Assembly (NCBI GenBank): GCA_050733695.1
Contig: JBOHTO010000188.1
Span: 1 to 18,688 of the forward strand
From: JBOHTO01 sp050733695
Lineage (GTDB): Bacteria > Gemmatimonadota > Gemmatimonadetes > Gemmatimonadales > Gemmatimonadaceae
Length of the DNA: 18,688 nucleotides
Direction of reading: 5' to 3'
Of the stretch, positions 1 through 6,091 are shown piece after piece. Below the pieces are notes generated by a model. It did not search any database, was not told the origin of the DNA, and saw only the letters and a list, made by a program, of their open reading frames with translations. Position 1 is the stretch's first letter. Each line of letters opens with the position of its first letter. The translations under genes were made by a program, and so were the position numbers.

Positions 1-222
1 CTGCTGATCGGCCTCGGGCTGTTTCTGGCGACGGTGATCCTGGTGGTCAAGGGCGGTCCGAATCCCGGCCCGCACCTGGGACTCGTCCGCATTTATTTCC
101 CGGGCTACAGCGTGACGTGGATCGGAAGCGTCATCGGGTTCGTGTACGCATTTGTCGTCGGCTACGCCATTGGGAGGACCGTGGCGACGATTTACAACCG
201 GCTCATCCGGCCGGACGCCTGA
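1..222 (+). CDS. Small integral membrane protein, 3' end (5' end outside window)
   Basis: The reading frame is open from base 1, so the N-terminus lies outside the window. 73 codons remain before TGA at 220-222. The visible part has two hydrophobic segments, LLIGLGLFLATVILVV at the left edge and a second around IGSVIGFVYAFVVGYAIG. They are separated by a Gly/Pro-rich loop containing the motif YFPGYSVTWIGS, and the protein ends in a short basic tail. Small two-helix proteins with a PGYSV-type loop and a GFVYGFVVGY-like second helix occur widely in bacteria and are sometimes named holin-like, but their role is not established. An ATG at 34 would give only 62 residues and would cut off the first helix, so it is probably internal. 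It is separated from the next gene by 236 bp and probably does not belong to the glycan locus. Confidence 0.6.
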   Translation: MLIGLGLFLATVILVVKGGPNPGPHLGLVRIYFPGYSVTWIGSVIGFVYAFVVGYAIGRTVATIYNRLIRPDA

Positions 223-378
223 GTTCCTCGCGCGAAAGCCTTCTCCGGCGCGGCATAAGTCATCCGTTTGGCGGCCTTTTGGGGAGTGCAGCCGGGACTT
301 TCGGGGCCTCGTTTCGTGCGTCCGAGGGCCGGAATCGGGGATTCATCTGCCTCATTGGGGCCGGAACGGGGCCGTCGA

Positions 379-395
379 TTGGCGCTTTTCTTGCG
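379..395 (+). promoter_or_regulatory. Candidate sigma-54 (-24/-12) promoter for the radical SAM/SPASM gene
   Basis: The sequence TTGGCGCTTTTCTTGCG matches the RpoN consensus TTGGCACR-N4-TTGCW at most positions. The invariant GG and GC are exactly 10 bp apart. Transcription would begin near 406, leaving a leader of about 50 nt before the ATG at 459. No comparable sigma-70 site was seen in the 223-458 gap. The prediction rests on pattern only. Confidence 0.5.
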
Positions 396-458
396 ATGCC
401 CTGATCCGGCCCGAATCATGAGCCCGAACCTCGCTTTTCGTCCGATCCGGCTGCCGCG

Positions 459-1649
459 ATGAACGTCATCAACCGAGTCGTCCGGCATGCGCGCATCATG
501 CGGAAGAACCACGGGGAGCTGCAGAGCCCGCCGTTCCTGGTGCTCTTCATCAACTCGATCTGCAACATGAAGTGCGAGCACTGCTTCTATTGGACGAGTC
601 TCAACAAGAAGGATGATCTGAGCACGGAGGAGTTGTTCGCGCTCTCGCGCTCGCTGGGACCGATCGAGAACCTGAATCTCTCCGGCGGCGAGCCTTTCCT
701 GCGCCCCGAGTTCGCCGACATATGCCGGCAGTTCATCCGGCACAACGGCGTCCGGCAGATCTACGTCCCGACAAACGGCTACTTCACCGACCGGACGATC
801 AGGCAGATCTCGGGAACCCTCGAGGAGCCGGCTCTGCAGCTCTTCGTCGCCGAGCTGTCGCTCGATGGAATGCCGGAGTTTCACGACCGGTTCCGCGTGG
901 CGAGGCACGCGTTCGAGAAGGCGATGCAGACCTACGACGCGCTCGCCGAACTCCAGCGCCACGATCCGCGGCTGCGCATCCACTGCATATCGACGGCGAC
1001 AGAGATCAATCTCGACGAGATTCGGCGGCTGACAACATATCTCTACGATCGCTGCCCGCAGATGGATCACCATAACCTCGCCATCATCCGTGGCGACCGG
1101 AAGAACCCGACGCTGCGGGGTCCGGTGCTGGAGCAATATCGAAATCTGTACGACTATATCCGCCGACTCTGGGCACCACGCGAGCACGGGCGCTACGGCG
1201 CCAGCGTCGAACCGCTGCTCCAGTGGACGAAGATCGAGAGCGTACGTCGGGGCAGGCAGGTCGCACCCTGCCAGGCCGGTCGCCTCAGCGCTGTCGTGTA
1301 TGCCAATGGCGACGTGAGTCTATGCGAAACGCACAAGCCGATCGGGAACCTCCGCCAGCGCTCCTTCCCCGAGATATGGCAGTCCGTTGAAGCTGACACG
1401 CTCAGGCGCTCGATCGCCGCACGTGAGTGCTACTGCACGACCGAGGTGTTCATGTGGCCGAGCATCGTCTATCAGCCGGTGCCGCTGATGCGTGCTGTTG
1501 CGGGCGCGAAGCTGTGGAAGAACCCCGCGCCGCTGCCAATCGAGGAGCGTGCGGAGTATCGGAGCGCCATTCCACAGGCACCGGGCGTCAGCGGCGCCGG
1601 GCCGCACGCCGTCGAATCACGCTCTCAGCGCGTGTCGCCGGTCACGTAA
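459..1649 (+). CDS. Radical SAM/SPASM-type protein
   Basis: This is a 396-aa soluble protein. The radical SAM cluster motif CNMKCEHC places Cys35, Cys39 and Cys42 as ligands of the SAM-binding 4Fe-4S cluster. The following aromatic residues and the SGGEP motif (residues 75-79), which contacts SAM, are typical. The C-terminal part has Cys271, Cys289, Cys324 and Cys326 around YANGDVSLCE and a GNLRQRSFPEIW segment. That is the layout of a SPASM or partial SPASM (twitch) extension binding an auxiliary cluster. SPASM enzymes often modify peptides or sugars, but the substrate cannot be read from the sequence. The start is the ATG at 459, which leaves a normal-length N-terminal arm before the cluster motif; the ribosome binding site is weak. 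It stands alone on the plus strand behind a candidate sigma-54 promoter. Its 3' end overlaps the convergent GT2 gene by 25 bp. The last roughly 40 residues are low-complexity. Confidence 0.9.
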   Translation: MNVINRVVRHARIMRKNHGELQSPPFLVLFINSICNMKCEHCFYWTSLNKKDDLSTEELFALSRSLGPIENLNLSGGEPFLRPEFADICRQFIRHNGVRQIYVPTNGYFTDRTIRQISGTLEEPALQLFVAELSLDGMPEFHDRFRVARHAFEKAMQTYDALAELQRHDPRLRIHCISTATEINLDEIRRLTTYLYDRCPQMDHHNLAIIRGDRKNPTLRGPVLEQYRNLYDYIRRLWAPREHGRYGASVEPLLQWTKIESVRRGRQVAPCQAGRLSAVVYANGDVSLCETHKPIGNLRQRSFPEIWQSVEADTLRRSIAARECYCTTEVFMWPSIVYQPVPLMRAVAGAKLWKNPAPLPIEERAEYRSAIPQAPGVSGAGPHAVESRSQRVSPVT

Positions 1650-2581
1650 CCCGTCAGCTCTCCGAGTGACCAGCTCGCTGTCAGCAGGGCAGTGAGCGGC
1701 AGTGCGCGCAGGAAGGCGCCGCGGCATCTGCCCTTCCGGAGCACTGTCCGCAGCATGCGCAGGAGCAGGAGGGGCAGCAGGGCCGGTGCGAGCGCCGCAT
1801 ATGCAATCGCTCGCGATCGTCCCACGAGCGTCGAGCGTGTTGCGGCGTACGATCGCCCCCACACGAACCGCTCTCTGAGCGCGAGCCCCGGCCGGAGACC
1901 CCGCCGCCATTGGCGAACCACGATCTCCGGCGAGAGGACGACGGTATCCCCCCGCTCCGCCAGCGCCTGGTGCACAGCCGTTTCGTGAAAGCTCTGCCCC
2001 CACACCGGACGAATCGCCTCGAGTGCAGCGCGCTTGTACGAGACGTTCGCATCGCTCGCGAAGGCGCTCGGACCCGGCGGTAGCGGGTTCTGGTAGCGCC
2101 CGAAGTCGCAGAAGTACACGGCCCAGTTGAGCGCCCTGTCGATCCCGTTCTCGATCGCGCCGCCGATCGCGGCCGGCGACGCGCGATGCGCACTCGTCAG
2201 AGACGCCGCCCAGCCGGCGTCCGGCCGCGCGTGGTCCTCGAGCATGGCGACGATGTCCCCGCGCGCGGCGGCGAGACCGCGCGCGCGCAGCTCGTCGTGG
2301 TGGTCGCGGCCCTCGCCCGGGCGGTGGCGCAGATCGTCGACACCGATAAAGCGCACGCCGCGGAAGCGCCGCTGCGCCTCGGCCATTCCCGCAACCCACC
2401 GATGGTGCGGGACGATCACCTCCATCGCCGGCGCCCCGCTCTGCGACACCATTGCCTCGAGACACCCCTCGAGATGCCCGGACGTTGCGCGCTCGATTGT
2501 GTCGCTGACGATGACCACGATCACCGACAGGATCGGCGGAGTCGCCTCGGCAGGCCTGACTGTATCCGTCGCCGTGCTCAT
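1625..2581 (-). CDS. Membrane-anchored family 2 glycosyltransferase (paralogue of the gene just upstream)
   Basis: This 318-aa protein has a GT-A nucleotide-sugar-binding half beginning ILSVIVVIVSD (about residues 17-27) and the acidic motif LEDHARPDAGW at 114-124. The motif stands where classical GT2 enzymes carry DxD. A DANVSYKRAALE segment and an E-T-A-V-H acceptor/catalytic region follow. The C-terminus holds two hydrophobic helices (around AYAALAPALLPLLLL and LPLTALLTASW) and ends GELTGYVTG, so the enzyme should sit on the inner membrane with its active site in the cytoplasm. The chosen start ATG (2579-2581) overlaps the stop of the upstream GT2 gene in an ATGA, which is strong evidence of translational coupling; the longer reading from 2629 was rejected for that reason. 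It is the last gene of the minus-strand operon SGNH-GT2-GT2. The sugar donor and acceptor are unknown. Confidence 0.88.
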   Translation of the reverse strand: MSTATDTVRPAEATPPILSVIVVIVSDTIERATSGHLEGCLEAMVSQSGAPAMEVIVPHHRWVAGMAEAQRRFRGVRFIGVDDLRHRPGEGRDHHDELRARGLAAARGDIVAMLEDHARPDAGWAASLTSAHRASPAAIGGAIENGIDRALNWAVYFCDFGRYQNPLPPGPSAFASDANVSYKRAALEAIRPVWGQSFHETAVHQALAERGDTVVLSPEIVVRQWRRGLRPGLALRERFVWGRSYAATRSTLVGRSRAIAYAALAPALLPLLLLRMLRTVLRKGRCRGAFLRALPLTALLTASWSLGELTGYVTGDTR

Positions 2582-3513
2582 TCGACCTTCGTCAGAGCGT
2601 CGCCCGGACCGCGCAGATACCCCACCCACTCACCGAACACGAGCGCGCTGAGCGCCGGTGCAAACAGCGGCAGCGTCATGGCGAATCGGCGTATATGGCG
2701 ACGATCCCGCACAACCCGCGCGCCGATGCGCACGAGTAGCATCAGTGGCAACGCCGGCGCCGCGATCAGATACGCGAGCCGCCGCGACGCGGGGAGCGAT
2801 GACGTACGTGCGCCCGCGTAGGCGCGGCTGAACCAGTAGCGCTGCCGCAGATAGTAGGCGAAGCCAAACGGACCGCGATGATGCACCACCATGCCTGGGA
2901 CGGACAGCAGTGTAACGCCCCGCTCGATGAGTGTCGGATGCAGGGTGACCTCCCAGTAACCACGATCCAGTCGATCGAGGTGCGCAAGCAACACCTCGCG
3001 ACGATACGCGATGTTGGCACCGTTGAGATTCGTGACGCACCCCGACGGCGCCGGCGGCATGGAGCCGTTGTACTCGATGAAGTACACGACCCAGTCGACG
3101 AGTCGCGGGTACCCATTATCGGCTACCGGCCCGCCGACGGCAGCATATTCACCCGTGGCGTGCGCGTCCAGCGCCGCACGCAACCACCCTTCGCCAGCGA
3201 CACAGTGCTCCTCGATGACAGCCACCACGCCGCCGCGTGCCTGCTCCACCCCGCGGCGGCGGAGCATTGGTACTGTTTCGCGAACAGGACGGTGCAGCAG
3301 GGTGATCCACGGGAAGCCGGCCCGGAGCCGGTCCATGTACGTCGCGGCGCCGCACGAGATCACGATCACCTCGGCGCCGAGTTCCGCGACCTCTCGCTCG
3401 ATCGACCGCAGGCACTCATCGAGAAACGGATGGCCGACGATCGAGGCGATCACGACCGACGCCGGCGGCGAGACGGGGCCAGCAGATGTGCCGGGTGGGA
3501 CCGGTGTGCTCAT
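2578..3513 (-). CDS. Membrane-anchored family 2 glycosyltransferase
   Basis: This 311-aa protein has a GT-A fold signature, SVVIASIVGHPFLDECL, at about residues 19-35. The metal/donor-binding loop reads AVIEEHCVAGEGW (98-110), so Glu101-Glu102-His103 replaces the usual DxD. NLNGANIAYRREVL (162-175) and HPTLIERGVTLL are typical of the acceptor half of GT2 enzymes. Two hydrophobic helices (about 247-264 and 279-295) follow, and the C-terminus GEWVGYLRGPGD matches the end of the downstream paralogue. The start ATG (3511-3513) overlaps the SGNH stop in an ATGA, and its own stop overlaps the next start in the same way, so the three genes are translationally coupled. The paired paralogues probably add successive sugars to the same glycan (inference). 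The residual identity between the two suggests an old tandem duplication. Confidence 0.9.
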   Translation of the reverse strand: MSTPVPPGTSAGPVSPPASVVIASIVGHPFLDECLRSIEREVAELGAEVIVISCGAATYMDRLRAGFPWITLLHRPVRETVPMLRRRGVEQARGGVVAVIEEHCVAGEGWLRAALDAHATGEYAAVGGPVADNGYPRLVDWVVYFIEYNGSMPPAPSGCVTNLNGANIAYRREVLLAHLDRLDRGYWEVTLHPTLIERGVTLLSVPGMVVHHRGPFGFAYYLRQRYWFSRAYAGARTSSLPASRRLAYLIAAPALPLMLLVRIGARVVRDRRHIRRFAMTLPLFAPALSALVFGEWVGYLRGPGDALTKVE

Positions 3514-4742
3514 CGGCCAGATGTCGAAGAATGACGGTCGGTCGGCCGGCCCAGGATCGGACCGACTCGCCGCAAGATCTCATCGGCAATGATACCGTTC
3601 GCCCGCTCGGTCACGTGGCCGAAGTCGTCGAGGAACACTGTCGCGGTGTCCTCGTCGAACAGCGCGTGCAGCGGAAAGTAGGTGCGTTCCCTCCGGTCGG
3701 CCATGACGGAATCGACCGCAGCCGTGCAGCGGCGCAGCAGCACGCCGTACTCGGCGGGCGCGCCGGCCGCCGCCTCCCACGCAGTGAGCGGCTTGCCGGT
3801 CGTGGCGCGCAGTGGCTGCCAGAAAAAGTGCACGGAGAACCCGAACTCGCGCCCGAGAGCCTCGCCCATCGCGACCAGCCTGCGATAGTATGCCGCGACG
3901 TCATCGCACACACGTTCCGGCTCGGGATTGGCCCAGCTCTGTTCGGTCCGCTCTCGATCGGAGATGGGGAGTACGCGGCCGATGAGCTCCGAATGGCGCG
4001 TGAGTCCCAGCAGCTCCGCCCCCATCCCTCGCCCGCCGAGGCGAAGACGCTCTTCCGCCAGACGCTCACCGAGCACCCGTCCCGCTTCGCCCGACTCGAA
4101 CGTGGTGGCGATCTCGTTATTGCCGTCGAGAAAGACGGCGGCGTCCGGGACGACGCCAGCACGCAGATCGAGCAGGAGCGTGATCAATCCCTGTGTGAGC
4201 GTGTACGCGGGCTGCGCCAGGTTCACGACCTCGACATCAGGGATGCCATCTGCCTCGAGACGCTCCGCGACGAGCGCCGGAATGGTGAACGAATCGCGGG
4301 CCGTATATCCCCACATTGTCGAGCCGCCCAGCATCACCAACCGCCGGGTCGGGGCCGCACCCGCGCGCCGGGGTTGCGGCGTCACGCGGTGTCCTGCCGA
4401 GTCGACGTTCACGAGCGGGAATTCGTAGGGCTCCGCCCACCATCCCCGATACGGGTCGTACTCGATCCCACCTCCGCGAGCCCCCTCGCGACGCTCCCAG
4501 AGCCCGTACCATGACTCGGACGCATAGGGGTGCTCGAGGATCGATTCCTCATTGGCTGTCATGCCGCGAAGCAGTCGTCGAGCGGCGGCCTGGCCACGGT
4601 ATGCGGCTTCGAGCCCCAGCAACAGAAGGAGTGCGATGCCGACAATGAGCCAACCGTCGCGTAGCGCGTGCAGCACGCGAAACGCGACGGTCTGTTTCTG
4701 GATGCCCGGTTTCCGGGAATCCGTCATCTTCGTTGCAGGCAT
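3510..4742 (-). CDS. Membrane-anchored SGNH/GDSL-type hydrolase
   Basis: This 410-aa protein has one N-terminal membrane helix (about residues 30-46, WLIVGIALLLLLGLEAA) after a short basic cytoplasmic tail, so the catalytic domain should face the periplasm. The SGNH blocks are visible in order. Block I is VMLGGSTMWG with the nucleophile Ser141; block II is VVNLAQPAYTLTQG; block III is FLDGNNEI with its Asn; block V is LDDFGHVTERANG with the Asp-His pair. Proteins of this type in polysaccharide loci remove or transfer acyl groups, for example in the SGNH domains of acetylation machineries, so it may deacylate or acylate the glycan (inference). ATG 4742 was chosen; ATG 4727, five codons later, is almost equally likely, and neither has a clear Shine-Dalgarno sequence. 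The reading open to 5024 is not protein-like upstream of 4742. It is the first gene of the operon, and its stop overlaps the next start as ATGA. Confidence 0.85.
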   Translation of the reverse strand: MPATKMTDSRKPGIQKQTVAFRVLHALRDGWLIVGIALLLLLGLEAAYRGQAAARRLLRGMTANEESILEHPYASESWYGLWERREGARGGGIEYDPYRGWWAEPYEFPLVNVDSAGHRVTPQPRRAGAAPTRRLVMLGGSTMWGYTARDSFTIPALVAERLEADGIPDVEVVNLAQPAYTLTQGLITLLLDLRAGVVPDAAVFLDGNNEIATTFESGEAGRVLGERLAEERLRLGGRGMGAELLGLTRHSELIGRVLPISDRERTEQSWANPEPERVCDDVAAYYRRLVAMGEALGREFGFSVHFFWQPLRATTGKPLTAWEAAAGAPAEYGVLLRRCTAAVDSVMADRRERTYFPLHALFDEDTATVFLDDFGHVTERANGIIADEILRRVGPILGRPTDRHSSTSGR

Positions 4743-4874
4743 CGGGACACGTCGGGACTGGTAATGCGGCAGCAGCGCTGGATGACCTCGGGCCCCAACT
4801 GATGGCTGTAGCGTGACCGGCCAGCGCATGGCGATCGCGTCGATCGCGCTCATCGCGGGCGCGGTCGCGCGAGA

Positions 4875-4891
4875 TGCACGGCAGGTGCCAG
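4875..4891 (-). promoter_or_regulatory. Candidate sigma-54 (-24/-12) promoter for the SGNH-GT2-GT2 operon
   Basis: Read on the minus strand the site is CTGGCACCTGCCGTGCA. It has a perfect TGGCAC -24 hexamer, then five bases, then GTGCA at -12, with exactly 10 bp between GG and GC. Transcription would start near 4864, giving a leader of about 120 nt to ATG 4742. Only the first base of the -12 element departs from TTGCA. Confidence 0.5.
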
Positions 4892-4901
4892 TCGCCGTGC
4901 A
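4875..4901. repeat. 8-bp perfect inverted repeat overlapping the sigma-54-like site
   Basis: TGCACGGC (4875-4882) and GCCGTGCA (4894-4901) are perfect reverse complements around an 11-bp spacer. One arm is the -12 region of the candidate sigma-54 promoter. Dyads like this can be operator sites. No T tract follows on either strand, so a terminator is unlikely. Confidence 0.4.
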
Positions 4902-5016
4902 CCGCGTGAAGGCGATTACCCACACCCCGTGCGGCCACTGCGGCAAGCTCGCCACAGCGTGGAACGCCGAGCGTGCTCCGGCGGCCGGCAAGATTCCGCA
5001 CCCGTTCGACGTCTGA

Positions 5017-5024
5017 TTGCGCAA
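5017..5024. promoter_or_regulatory. TTGCGCAA palindrome, possible activator site
   Basis: A perfect 8-bp palindrome lies about 125 bp upstream of the -24 element at 4891. That is within the usual range of upstream activating sequences for sigma-54 enhancer-binding proteins. Its role is inferred from position alone. Confidence 0.2.
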
Positions 5025-5377
5025 CCATTCAAGCTACCCATGGTTTTGCGCGACTCTCGAGCGCGGGTCGCACGGCATGCCGGCAGCCGCTCCAACCCCG
5101 CGGTGGGGCGCTGCCAGTACTCCGCGCCAATCCTTCGCCGGCGCCGCGTAGTCCGCTCGCAACAGGTGTCTTGCACGCGCATCGCGTCGCAACGCCGGAT
5201 AACGCTTGGCGTAGCGCATTCGGGGACAACCGGGCCCTCACGAAGCGCTCGCTTCTTGCCTTCGCGCTCACACGCGTGATCGCGATGGCCGCAGTGGGTG
5301 ATCCTGTGTCGAAAAGCGCCGGCAAGACGAAGCAACTGGCGCGGGGCGACCAAAGACCCTTACGGACGGTGGGACGC

Positions 5378-6091
5378 ATGCTGCCTGACACGAATGGACT
5401 GCTGAACTCGAGCGATCCCGGTACTCGACCCTTCGATTATCCGGCGAAGCGATCGCAGCCACCAAAGCCATCGCGGCGGCTACTCGGCGATGACATCCAG
5501 GTATCCGGAGTGGTCCCCGAGGAACCGGCCAGGCGGCTGCGCGTCGGAAGAGCACAGCCCACGCTGTCCATCGTGGTCGCCTCGACTACCCCGCTCGAGT
5601 CGTTCGGGCCGCTGCTTCGCGAAATCCAGTCACGATGTGTGCATTCGGCGGTTGACCTGGTGATCGTGCGCCGCGACGAAACGGACGCGGTGCCGGCGCT
5701 GCGACTCGTCTGCTCTGCCGCTCGCGTCATCGCAGCCCCGGCGCGGGCGACCGTGGCCGAGCTGCGCTCGATGGGCATGCGTGAGGTACAGGGCGACATT
5801 GTCGTCGTGGCCGACGATTCAGCGATCGATGCCGCGTGGTTGGAGTCTCTGCCGAGTACAGGCAGCATCGACCCAACGGAACATCCGGCAGGTGACACAA
5901 CCGCAGCGTGGCGGTACTATCCGGGAGATACGCGGGGCATGGTAACGGAGCCGGCTGGCAGCAGCGCGCAGCGCCCGGCTGCGACGCCGGTGGATCGATC
6001 GGGGGGGGGGGAGCGGCGGGATTGGTCCGGGATCACCCGCCTGGTCAGGGCGTTTCGCAGCGCCCCGGCCACGAAAGAACAGCCCGGGTGA
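5378..6091 (+). CDS. Truncated family 2 glycosyltransferase-like protein
   Basis: This 237-aa protein resembles only the N-terminal (nucleotide-binding) half of a GT2 enzyme. After a polar N-terminal stretch of about 60 residues come PTLSIVVAST (61-70), VDLVIVRRDETDAVPALR (92-109) and GDIVVVADDSAIDAAWL (139-155). The last lines up with the EDH/EEH donor loops of the two minus-strand GT2 proteins. The acceptor-binding half and the C-terminal helices of those proteins are missing. A polar tail follows, including a Gly-rich stretch encoded by an 11-G run. ATG 5378 was chosen because GGTGGGA lies just upstream; ATG 5285 is an alternative. The stop overlaps the GTG start of the next gene (GTGA), which argues that this frame is genuine as written. 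It may be a degenerate or non-catalytic partner subunit (inference). Confidence 0.65.
   Translation: MLPDTNGLLNSSDPGTRPFDYPAKRSQPPKPSRRLLGDDIQVSGVVPEEPARRLRVGRAQPTLSIVVASTTPLESFGPLLREIQSRCVHSAVDLVIVRRDETDAVPALRLVCSAARVIAAPARATVAELRSMGMREVQGDIVVVADDSAIDAAWLESLPSTGSIDPTEHPAGDTTAAWRYYPGDTRGMVTEPAGSSAQRPAATPVDRSGGGERRDWSGITRLVRAFRSAPATKEQPG
6001..6011 (+). repeat. Homopolymer tract of 11 G, possible slippage site
   Basis: Eleven consecutive G bases lie inside the 3' part of the truncated GT2-like gene. One extra G would move the reading frame into the frame that stays open through 8061, fusing this protein to the GT-C-like protein. One fewer G would move it to the third frame. The tract could be a phase-variation switch or a sequencing uncertainty. 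Confidence 0.6.

Larger units (their letters stand above)
4743..5377. other. 635-bp divergent intergenic region
   Basis: The region lies between the minus-strand SGNH operon and the plus-strand 5378-11799 run. Short open frames cross it on both strands, but their translations are Arg/Ala/Ser-rich and show no domain, so I call no gene. It holds a strong sigma-54-like site facing left (4875-4891), an inverted repeat over that site (4875-4901) and an 8-bp palindrome at 5017-5024. I found no convincing promoter facing right; a GG-N10-GC match near 5197-5210 is too weak to call. Confidence 0.5.

Noticed and set aside
192..1187. Long minus-strand open frame of 331 codons
   Set aside because: It is antisense to the radical SAM gene, whose cluster motif and domain order are unmistakable. 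Long antisense frames are common in G+C-rich DNA.
4743..5024. Upstream extension of the SGNH protein
   Set aside because: The translation shows no domain, signal or plausible protein composition, and the candidate promoter lies within it.
5171..5203. TTGCAC and GATAAC as a sigma-70 promoter for the 5378 operon
   Set aside because: The 21-bp spacing is outside the functional range and no extended -10 is present.
5195..5211. GG-N10-GC match as a sigma-54 promoter for the 5378 operon
   Set aside because: Apart from the spaced dinucleotides, almost none of the -24/-12 consensus is met.
5908..6087. N-terminal extension of the GT-C gene to an ATG at 5908
   Set aside because: The extra 60 codons overlap the GT2-like gene out of frame, are Gly/Arg-rich, and precede a GTG that overlaps the upstream stop.
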